DNA from: Hyaloscypha bicolor E
Lineage: Eukaryota; Ascomycota; Leotiomycetes; Helotiales; Hyaloscyphaceae
Length of the DNA stretch: 64,000 bases
Reading direction: 5' to 3'
Assembly: GCF_002865645.1 (NCBI RefSeq)
Contig: NW_020194667.1
Span: forward strand, 1,139,762-1,203,761
Shown here piece after piece: positions 47,132-55,640 of the stretch (the stretch's first letter is position 1; each line of letters opens with the position of its first letter). A program made the position numbers and the translations under genes. The notes under the pieces were generated by a model. The model was not told the origin of the DNA. It did no database searches and saw only the letters and a program-made list of their open reading frames with translations.

Positions 47132-47803
47132 CTAGATCTCATCTCGACTTGCTATCTCGCCTCCGCCAACATCTACAATGGCACTCGAATGGAAGACAGG
47201 CGCACTTGTTTCTTTCCTCAGCATCTCCAAGTTTGAAGATCTCACACCTCCACCTGCGATCACATCTATTCTTCCCTTTGCAGTGGCCACTAACTCCTTG
47301 AGCATCTCCTTTCCCTCGACGGCGTTCTTGCCCCCTCCACTCGTAAGCACAGCTCTAAAGCCGACCTCGATTAACAACTCCAGTTGCTTCAGCATATCCG
47401 TTTCCGATATCTCGTCAAAAGCCCTGTGGAACGTACAAGGGATACCCTCTGCTTTGAGCACCAAACCTCGACACCTCTCCTTGTCCACCGTTCCCTGTTC
47501 ATTCAGGATACCGAAAACAAACCCCTGTGCGCCTTCCTGCTTGAATGTTTCGAGATCTCGCTCCATATCTCGGCACTCCTCATCACTATACATGAAATCC
47601 CGACCGTGAGGCCTGATCATCACATAAATCGGTATCTCAAGCTCATCATAGAGAGATTTAAAAGTCGACCAAGATGGTGTAGTTCCTCCCAGCTCTTGCT
47701 CCTTACAAAGTTCTACCCTGTCCGCTCCAGCATCCTGGGCGATAAGCGCAGACTCGGCATTGAAGCACGCGATTTCAAGTAGAGGTGGAGGCATGTTCCC
47801 CAT
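47132..47803 (-). CDS. CutC-family copper homeostasis protein
   Basis: Single exon, 223 residues. The protein is a TIM barrel of the CutC family: LLEIACFNAESALIAQDAGADRVELC (about 8-33), GGTTPSW, IPIYVMIRPHGRDFMYSDEE, GFVFGILNEQGTVD, FHRAFDEISE, VLTSGGGKNA, VIAGGGVRSSN and VFHSSAI. The biochemical role of CutC is unsettled even in bacteria and animals; copper handling is the historical label. The C-terminus (SRDEI) is somewhat short against bacterial homologues, which extend by a helix, but the barrel is complete. Start at MGNMPPPL; the second Met four codons on is equally possible. Transcribed divergently from the flavoprotein gene. Confidence 0.93.
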   Translation of the reverse strand: MGNMPPPLLEIACFNAESALIAQDAGADRVELCKEQELGGTTPSWSTFKSLYDELEIPIYVMIRPHGRDFMYSDEECRDMERDLETFKQEGAQGFVFGILNEQGTVDKERCRGLVLKAEGIPCTFHRAFDEISETDMLKQLELLIEVGFRAVLTSGGGKNAVEGKEMLKELVATAKGRIDVIAGGGVRSSNLEMLRKETSAPVFHSSAIVDVGGGEIASRDEI

Positions 47804-48229
47804 ATTATTGGGAGGGATGAGTTGAGATGCTGTTTCGTTTCGTCTGATATTGATGATGGGGTAGGTTTTGGCGGGGTCGAGATTCTTCGCCTAATTGGGA
47901 AACAGAAGCCCGATGCAATCACGTGGAAGTGATACCATCCAAACAAAGAAGCGGGAAAGGATGATAAGAAGTGTGAATGCTTGGGGTGCGAGAGGGCGAA
48001 GGTGGGAGATGTGGGTGACTCCTCGCGTGGACTTGCATCTTCGAGTCTAGCGGGCTTGAAGCTGCATGAGGCACAACGACAATCTGTCGAGTGACGGTCT
48101 TCTAGGTGAAGCTACTTAAACGCTCCTCCAACAAGTTATAACTTGGCTGAAGCTATCCAGAAAAAATTATCCGTCTTGGCTGAATAATCAATCCCTTCAT
48201 TATCACAAGCTAAGCTTCTCAATCTCACA
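47804..48229. promoter_or_regulatory. Shared divergent promoter, cutC / flavoprotein gene
   Basis: 426 bp between the start codons. AT-rich on the right (about 48155-48220). No recognisable copper or oxidative-stress element was found by eye. Confidence 0.5.
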
Positions 48230-49094
48230 ATGGTTCGACATAATCTTGAATATCCCAAAGATGTACACAACACCGTCAACAGATACAAGCACCAAGGTAC
48301 CTTTTGTCTTCTCAATCCCTGTCACAATCTAACAATTACCAGCTGTATACTCCTTAACAACAATCCACACAATAATAAACACCACTCCCGTCCTCCATGT
48401 CTCCTTCCACCCCTCCCCTACAGACCCCTTCCCGGTAATCCTCCCCCTAATCGGGCAAATGGGCTCCTTCTCGCGGCCCTCCGCCTCCATCTCCGAGCCC
48501 TTGGACCTATACCTGCACGGCTACGTCTCATCGCGCCTCATGAACGTCTCCCGCTCTTCCTCATCCCCAGGTCTCCCCGTCTGCATCGCCGCCTCGAAAG
48601 TCGACGGCTTGGTCTTGACTCTAACGCCCAATTCCCACAACTACAATTATCGATCCGCTGTTTTATTTGGACACGCAACACTCGTCACGGATCTCGACGA
48701 GAAGCTCTGGGCCATGGAACTCATTACCAACAGCGTAGTGCCCGACCGCTGGCGCCACACGCGGGTCCCACCGAACCCGGCCGAGATGCAGAGCACGCAG
48801 ATCCTGAAAGTGAAGATCGATAGTGGCAGTGCGAAGGTCAGGGAAGGCGTGCCGAATGATGAGATGTGTGATTTGGGGGATCAGAAGGTGCTTGATGCGG
48901 TGTGGACGGGAGTGCTGCCGCTGAGTGAGCAGTTTGGGGAGCCGGTGCCGGGGCCATATAATGTTGTTAAGGAGGTGCCCGGGCATGTGACGGAGTATAA
49001 GGAGAGGATGAATTGGGAGAATCGGGCGTATGCTGAGGCGGCGGCGAGGAAGGATGCGCCGGTGAAGAGGAAGGAGGATGGAGATGATGAGTGA
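48230..49094 (+). CDS. Pyridoxamine 5'-phosphate oxidase-like FMN-binding protein
   Basis: Two exons: 48230-48296 and 48343-49094 (46-nt intron), giving 272 residues. MVRHNLEYPKDVHNTVNRYK is followed by AVYSLTTIHTIINTTPVLHVSF, DPFPVILPLIGQM, LDLYLHGYVSSRLMN and VCIAASKVDGLVL, the split-barrel flavin-binding pattern of the PNPOx-like superfamily (Pyridox_ox_2 type). FGHATLV and AMELITNSVVPDRW continue the fold, and the tail is Lys/Glu-rich. Relatives include bacterial NimA-type nitroimidazole reductases and many uncharacterised fungal proteins. FMN binding is likely; substrate is unknown. The intron places the second frame correctly; the apparent longer ORF in exon 1 frame reads through the intron and is an artefact. 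Confidence 0.88.
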
Positions 49095-49417
49095 GGTGCG
49101 TGAGACTGATGTTTGCGGCACATTATCTGTTCCTAGGAGCTGGGCGTACACCGGGTCCATCCTATTAATTGTTTCTGTGGCACTGCAATTGAGAACCTTG
49201 CTCTGTCAGTGGCCAGTGAGAAGTTCATCATAGATATAAACCTTTGTTGATTGTACAGCGCTCTAAACGCTCAAAGAAACCGGTCGCTCTGGCTAATCTG
49301 ACATGATATAAAAGGAAATGAGACGGATCCAGCGTACATTCCCTTCTATGAATTCATAAGCTGCGCCATCTCTCGGACCCTATCCATAAACATTAACGAA
49401 AAAGCTACCCCTGCACC
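49095..49417. other. Convergent intergenic region
   Basis: 323 bp between the flavoprotein gene end and the Crh-type gene end; presumed 3' UTRs. No gene is seen. Confidence 0.55.
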
Positions 49418-50916
49418 TTAAAATCTCGAGTATCCCGCGTTGTTCGTGTAACCCCCTGGGCTTCTTTGCTGTGGAACTTGTGGTGACAGGGGGAATGCGG
49501 GACTTCTTGGAATATTGGGGTTTCCGCCATATCCTCCCGAGTATGCATTGCCAGCATTTTGGACTAAACCACCCTGGTTTCCACCACTCCATTGCCTTGG
49601 GCTTTGAGGCGCGGGGCTTGCCAAGGAAGGAGTTTGCATTCTCGACGGAACCTCGTTCACCGAAACGCTGCCTGGGAACTTCGATTTCTCAGCGGGTAAG
49701 GCATTAGCTTGTGTTCCCGCTGGGACAAAGCTTCCACCCCAACCGCCCAACGCGTCCTCGCCCTGATGATCGAACTCTTTTTTGTCCCAGCCTCCGAGTC
49801 CCTTCTCGCGAAGTTCCATCTGGTCGCGGTAGGCTTCCTCACGTTCCTGCTCGACCTTGGCATTGTAGGCATCGCGCTCCTTGCGACCTTTTCTTCGTTG
49901 ACGGATGCAAGAGAAGAGGATCGCCGCGAGGAGGAGGGCTCCAGCGGCACCGCTGCCACCGTAGATTGCCAGCTTGGTCGTCTGTGGGAGAGCTTGGAAT
50001 TTTTGAGCCATAGATAGGTGTGGAGTCTCGGTTGCGACAATAGTTTGGTTGACTTGCGAGGTTCCACTGCAAACTGTTAGCGAACACGAAACAATAAGGA
50101 GAGAAATACTGACGTGACGACCTTAATGCTTTGCCAGCTTCCGGAATGATCGCCGTACTCATATGCCTTGCCTGTGGAGGCGTCGCTGATGGTAGCACTC
50201 TGAACATACATGGTGTAGGGTCCTTTAGAGTAATCGGTGAGACCTCCTGCCCACTCAATTGTTCCCTTCGAGTTGCCAGGATCTCCACCAGCCCAGATTC
50301 CCAGACGGACAGTCATGGGGGTTTGCGGGTAGGTGTTGCCTCCATTTGCTGCTGCATACGGCAGCGTTCGAACCAATTGCCCGTCAATTAACCATTCCAA
50401 CTTATCAGAGGTCCAAACCACCGTGTAATTATGGAAATTCTCTTGAACATTGGAGGAGACGGGGTAGTAGAAGGCGCGGTCGAATGAAGTGTCGTTGCCC
50501 TTTCCGAAGTAATTGGTCTCGGCGTGAGTGCTATTCCCGCCCATGAACTCCCAATCAACCTCGTCAAGATCGTCGGATTCGAGGACAATCGAGGAGATAA
50601 TGCCTTGACCACTGGCCGCCTTCATGATGACGCTGACCGACCCAAAGAAGATGTAGAATTGAGATTGGATCGTGGGGGAATCGCCCTTCTTGGCAACGGT
50701 GAACTCGGCTCCATTGCTGCCGTAGGTGAGAGCTCCGGCAGTGATGTTGAAGGAGTCGGAGACGGTTTTCGAGGTGTTAAAGACAAAGTTGTGACTGATT
50801 CCCAGTGCGGGGTCGGGGGGGCAGGTCGTATTGAGGGGATTGCAGAGCGTCCAGGTTTGGGCGAAGGCAGGCGCGATGAGGAGAGCTGAAGCCCCAAGAA
50901 TCGACAGGAACCGCAT
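49418..50916 (-). CDS. Crh-type GH16 chitin-glucan transglycosylase, TM-anchored
   Basis: Two exons: 50916-50114 and 50066-49418, giving 483 residues. Signal peptide MRFLSILGASALLIAPAFA. The GH16 domain (about 20-265) has the catalytic motif DEVDWEF with nucleophile Glu119 and acid/base Glu123, followed by GGNSTHAETNYFGKG, YTVVWTSDKLEWLIDGQLVRT and GTIEWAGGLTDY, as in Crh1/Utr2 family enzymes that link chitin to beta-1,6/1,3-glucan. The usual Ser/Thr-rich stalk and GPI site are absent. Instead a TM helix (about 300-322, LAIYGGSGAAGALLLAAILF) is followed by a 160-residue Lys/Glu then Gly/Pro/Gln/Asn-rich cytosolic tail, as in a subgroup of Pezizomycotina Crh proteins. It would act at the outer face of the plasma membrane. 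A longer in-frame start (51186) has no signal peptide and is not preferred. Confidence 0.92.
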
Positions 50917-51779
50917 AGTGAAAGGAGTGTTGGAGAAGAGAAATAAAATAAAGAGTGACTGGCGCAAACAACGCGTTTGCAGAAGAAGAAGTAGAAGAAG
51001 GCGGGCGACGGCGACAGCAAAGAGGGAACGTAATGTGCACAAATGCACGCGGATGTGTTCGCTGAGGTCCTGAGGAGAGGAGCAGAGCGAGGTGAACGGC
51101 GAGAAGCGCTCAGATCGGGGGGAGATTTGGGTGTCGGCTTCGAGGGTTGATGCTGAGGGCCGTGCACGACGTTTCTTCAGACCCAATCGAGTTAAACGGG
51201 CCTACAGCTGCAAGGTACCGGGGGAAGGCGTTTCAAACCCCCCCCCCCCTTTTTCGAGTTGCTGCGCCCCCATGAAATGCACCGAGGCATTTGGGCCATT
51301 CATCCATCGAATGAACACAAAATCTGAAGAACAGAACATCCGCATGTTATTAAACGCTCGGCTTGACGACTGACCAAAATGTCCTCGGGGTGGGTGGATT
51401 GGTTCACAGGCGGAGTCTCCAGAGTTCTCCGCTCTATCCCCACACCACATTCTCCCGTCCTCTCTGGTGGATGACGACACCTGATCCACGCAGAGATCAA
51501 GCTTAACTAACATATGCATAATGGTTTGACCGGCGGAGCACAGTTATATCGCGCGTAATATCCGTTTGATATTCCATTCTATCCAGTTCACACCTCGCTC
51601 ATCTGGTCTGAGCCGTTCAATACCTACAGTCACGTGCGTTGGTGGTCATTGGGCAAAAGTGGCTTGGTGTACCGTCTGAAAATACTCCAAACACCCTTCA
51701 TCCGTTAACGCCAAACTTCAAAAGATCAGACGTCAACTGAACGGCTACAGAATATGCCGCAATCAGAATGTCTTATCGA
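50917..51779. other. Upstream region of the Crh-type gene, no gene seen
   Basis: Contains a purine-rich leader (in minus-strand sense pyrimidine-rich, about 50920-51010), a 12-C homopolymer (51238-51249) and otherwise unremarkable sequence. Confidence 0.55.
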
Positions 51780-52694
51780 GTTCGGGAAGCTCTGCAATGT
51801 TACGACCACCACCGCCAGTCCATCCCTATCCCGCACCCAGCATGCGACAACCGGACTTGACGATCCCACGGCAACAAATGTATCGACAAATCGAAGACAT
51901 TCGGTCTGGCGCGAATGCTTCTCGTGATGCCTCCAGTCACTCGACGGTATTCTACGATATCCTCTCTTGCAAAGTTCCCAAACATGAGGAAGCCTCGCAT
52001 CGGCTGAAAGATGAGGCACACTTGCTCCCCGGCGCGGGGACGCAAACTACAGGCTGGACATTGACACTCGCTACCTTCCATCTTCTCGAAACCCCTCGAT
52101 CCTGAGCAAGCTGAAAACCGAACTCAAAACTGTTGACCCAGACCCATGCGCCCAATGGTCTATCCCTGTCTTCAAGCGCTCCTATATTTCATGGCCATCA
52201 TCGTGGAAAAGTTGCGCTTCTCCATTGGAGCAACCCACCGTCTACAACGAAACTTCCAACATCCTCTCACCTTTGGGCCCTCTGAAGAAAGCCAAAGATC
52301 ATAGACCATGCCTTCTGGAACACCAACAAGCGTTTCTGTTTGGCACTTGCATCAAGATAAGAATATCTTTCCAGATCCACGGGCTTTCAAGCCAGAGTGC
52401 TGGATCGAAACCCCCGATATGATGAAATATTAGTTTGCCTTTTCGAGGGGGAGTCGGAGGTGTTTGTATATGAACCTAGCATATGCAGAGCTGTATATCT
52501 CCTGCCTTGCAAGTGTTTTCTCCAAGTTTAGCAGCAAAGAAGTGAGAGACGAGATAGATATAAGAATATTGGAGTTGGTTGGAACTACCATTGAAGATGC
52601 AAAGCTTTCGGGAGACTATTCCATACCAGCTCAGAAGCCTGGCTCTTTGGGTGTTAGGGTTGTTGTCACTTCATGTGTCTTTGGTTCATCGTAG
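51780..52694 (+). pseudogene. Cytochrome P450 pseudogene (C-terminal half)
   Basis: From about 51840 the frame reads MRQPDLTIPRQQMYRQIED and goes through the I-helix LKDEAHLLPGAGTQTTGWTL. It meets a TGA at 52103-52105 and continues in a second frame (SILSKLKTELKTVDPDP). It shifts again to a third frame with the ExxR helix AIIVEKLRFSIGATHRLQR, a TAG at 52302-52304, then NIFPDPRAFKPECWIE, a second TAG at 52431-52433, and the heme loop FSRGSRRC (Cys codon 52461-52463) followed by LAYAELYISCLASVFSKF. Two frameshifts and at least three stops show a dead gene. The glycine normally two residues after the Cys is Tyr. The N-terminal half with the membrane anchor is missing. The pattern is of fungal microsomal P450s; no subfamily is assigned. 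Confidence 0.88.
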
Positions 52695-52808
52695 CCCAAT
52701 ATTCGAGGTCCTTCTCAAGTATTCTTTATTCTTCAGACTTTCCTTTCGTATCTGTGCTCATCCAGGTATGGTCTCCGCCACTCCCTCCCAGGGACCACTG
52801 ACATACCA

Positions 52809-53582
52809 TCACGCCGGCCAGCTATCGAAGTCGATCTTCGTGATCCAATCGTCGTCCTCTCCAACTTCGTGGTCGTAGTTGTCGAGGGTAGGAAACTCGA
52901 AGAACGCCAGGGGCGCAGGGCAATCGTCTCCATCGAAATTGATATCTCCCCAAATCTTAGGTTCAAATTTCTCATTTGAGACTCCGGTGCTGACTGCTTG
53001 GTTGTGAGAGCTTGCCTGCTGGGGTGTTCGTGTCGACTTACCTGCTTCTCCCTCCTTCCACGGATACTTCTTCCCCCTTTCCTTCGGGTCCTTCTCCCAC
53101 TCAAACATCGGCTTCTCTTTCAGAGGATGAAACCGAACGTAGAACTCGAGCTTTGGATGCTTTGGGCATTTGCCATAGAAGCGATCATTCTTCGGCAAGT
53201 TGGCATGCTCCAGGATACCCTGCTCCTGCATAAGGTCGATCTTCTCCTTGTCGATCTCAGCGAAGCCGTCCAGAGTTCCGTCGCCTACTGCCCATGCGGC
53301 GAAGAAGCGGACCGGTACGTGTTTGTCGGAGGGTTCGCCAAAGCGTGCAACTGAGACGATGCCTTCGTGGTAGTGGTCCTCCTTCAGCAACAGATGTGTG
53401 ACTGGATCGTCTTTATCCCAGGGAAGGCTGCCACCAAGTTTGAGGATGAGATCTAGGTGGCTGATCGACTCGGCCGAGGGAGGCGCGTTCTTGTATTTCG
53501 GGCCGTGAGGGAGATACTGGAGGCCAGAGCAACAAAGGACGTTCTCCCAGCGAGGCTTCCTCTTCCTACGACGCGATACCAT
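52809..53582 (-). CDS. Hypothetical protein, Trp/Lys-rich, probable two exons
   Basis: A frame of 257 codons runs from MVSRRRKRKPRWENVLCC to DDWITKIDFDSWPA. A probable 48-nt intron (53041-52994) with perfect GTAAGT donor and CAG acceptor keeps the frame and has no stop, so the product is 241 residues if spliced (exons 53582-53042 and 52993-52809) or 257 if retained. The N-terminus is basic. A middle region (PVTHLLLKEDHYHEGIVSVA, RFFAAWAVGDGTLDGFAEID, RFYGKCPKHPKLEFYVRF) looks folded and the C-terminus is acidic. I do not recognise the family. Codon use and length suggest a genuine gene, possibly limited to related fungi. Confidence 0.65.
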   Translation of the reverse strand: MVSRRRKRKPRWENVLCCSGLQYLPHGPKYKNAPPSAESISHLDLILKLGGSLPWDKDDPVTHLLLKEDHYHEGIVSVARFGEPSDKHVPVRFFAAWAVGDGTLDGFAEIDKEKIDLMQEQGILEHANLPKNDRFYGKCPKHPKLEFYVRFHPLKEKPMFEWEKDPKERGKKYPWKEGEAGKSTRTPQQASSHNQAVSTGVSNEKFEPKIWGDINFDGDDCPAPLAFFEFPTLDNYDHEVGEDDDWITKIDFDSWPA

Positions 53583-54980
53583 TTTGGTGGTTTGGTTGCC
53601 CTTATTCCAAGTCCTCTGAGAGAAATCGGACTCGACGTTGCCAGATCCAAGAGGACTTGAAGCTGAAAGCGTTCTTAAATTTAGAGCAAGCGGTGGGCGA
53701 GGTCATCAAGCTTCCGCACGCTTCCGCCACCCGGTTCACACGAAATTGTCGTTTCAACCCTAAAGGTGATCCCCTTTCAGGAATAAAGGGAAATATCCGT
53801 TCAGTATTCTCCAAGCCAAAGACAGCTGTACCTTTGAGATGTCAAAGGCTGCAGAGTCACATCTAGAGATCATGTCAATTGATCATTTCGAAGTCTCGAA
53901 ATCAAAGACAGCCACCACATCAGGCCTTATAGACGATTCTCTGGCCCTCTGAAGCGACAGGCAAATGTATCATTGGGCAAAAGCTAACTACAACCACTCA
54001 TAATACATGACAGGGGACAGGGGTATTTGACAAAGTGTACAAAGGCGATCATCGATTCCTCAGAGGTTGTTTACTTTCGCTACGTTCCCCTGCGGCCGCG
54101 TCGCTTCACGGACGCCCGGGCCACCCCCTGAATTGGCCAGGAGGACAAGGGACAGGAAGATTCTCTCCATGTCGCTTGTTCATTAGATGAAAGACTGTCT
54201 CGGTTTAAATCCAGATTGTTGTCGTGATCTTCTGACAGACTTGAAAGTGAACCATTCTGACAGAAATATGTTAGTAGTGATTGAGGAAGGTGAACCCTAC
54301 CCACCTCATTATTCCTGAACAATGCTGTTAGATGAAGTGAGAAAGGTATCATCTCCAGAGTGTAAGACTTGGAATAGCATTTCAACTTTGTTACCAGAGA
54401 TTGCGAAAAAATAAATCCGACTCAACAAAATTTTACTGCATTGCAACCATTTCTGTTCATTTCAAAATCGGCATCCTTCTGTGCGAGATTTGCTGTTTGA
54501 CTGCCACCAATCATTACACAATACGACTTACTGTATCAATACGTACTGCACACAAAAACAGCACCACTTCTGCGTAAGGTCAACGCAATCACTCTATTCA
54601 ATCCCGTGACCAGGACCCCGCATTCTCCATCACCTCTTGGCTGGCCATGCATGTAATGTCCAGGAACACGATTCTCGACTCCTCAAAGGAACCCCCCCAA
54701 TTCGCTTCCACAAAACTGATTTCTATTTTCATGCCCCCAATTACGTGAAGTCAGCACAAAACAATTTATTTACCTCGCAGGTACATTATATATCAGCCCG
54801 TACACAGTGATATCTGCCACGAATATTTCATGTGATCTCAATATCCGAGGAGACGAAGCCCTCAACGTCACGAGATCCGAAATGTTGAAGATGGTTTAAA
54901 GATGGGGCTCCGAGCGATTTTCTCTCTCCCATTTTTCTTCAGAATTTGGATTCGACAACAATTTCATCATAGCGCCGAGA
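53583..54980. other. Intergenic, no supported gene
   Basis: 1.4 kb with ORFs up to 101 codons and no domain. The region from about 54400 is AT-richer and looks like non-coding sequence upstream of the broken secreted-protein gene. Confidence 0.5.
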
Positions 54981-55640
54981 ATGCACTCCCTCCTTCTCCT
55001 CCTAATAATCCGGGGCATCTCGCAAACCCAAGAGACCATCGAGCCATCATCAGCCACCCGGATCCTCCACCTAACATCAACAATCATCGGTCTCGCCCAC
55101 GCCGTAACAATAACCAACACTTCGTCCTGCAACGTGTAAGCCTCCATCCCGCAATCCCTCCAAGAGAAGCACTTCCAAAGCGCATACAGCGAGTTCACCA
55201 CGCCGTGTTATTCTTGGTCTTGGAAATTCCCGCTGCTGCATTGAACAATTCGAATTCCAAGCTGTGGAGCACCGGGCCTGGAGATTTCACACCCTCTGAC
55301 ACCTTCGGGGTGTACTTCTCAACGAGAGGGAGTTGCACCCAGGTGGTGCCAGCTTACACCCGCAAGATCTCCGCTCCGCTCTAAGGCGAAGATGGGCTGT
55401 ATATCAATCGCGCGGTCCATGAGTGCGGGATTGAAGGGACGGCTAATGCAGAGTGTGAGCGGTATAATGAGTATTCGTTTAATTGTAGTAGTATTTTGAC
55501 GTGCCGGATGAGTGTGAGACGGAGGATGGGTGCATTAGTTATAGCTACGATTATGGGCCGAAGGAGGGGAGTTGTAGGATGCATTATCAGTGGATTGCGG
55601 GTAGGGTCAGCGTGGGGAATACGGGGAAGTCTTCTTCTCG
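54981..55640 (+). pseudogene. Broken gene for a small secreted Cys-containing protein
   Basis: An ATG at 54981 begins MHSLLLLLIIRGISQTQE, a clear signal peptide, and continues to VTITNTSSCNV where a TAA stops it (about 55138). Sensible sequence resumes (SLQEKHFQSAYSEFTTPC), then shifts frame near 55230 to WSTGPGDFTPSDTFGVYF, RGSCTQVVPAY, passes a TAA at 55382-55384 and gives YINRAVHECGIEGTANAECERY and EYSFNC. A further shift near 55500 leads to CETEDGCISYSYDYGPKEG. The same fold-like Cys/Tyr-rich sequence across frames argues for one decayed gene rather than chance. Unrecognised family. Undetected introns could explain one shift, but not the stops in otherwise continuous frames. Confidence 0.5.

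Noticed and set aside
18314..50916. A functional gene cluster linking XRN1, NRP1, HAT2, CTK1 and others
   Set aside because: These are housekeeping genes of unrelated pathways on alternating strands; adjacency alone does not support a system.
50077..51186. Start of the Crh-type protein at 51186
   Set aside because: That start adds 90 residues without a signal peptide; the ATG at 50916 gives a clear one.
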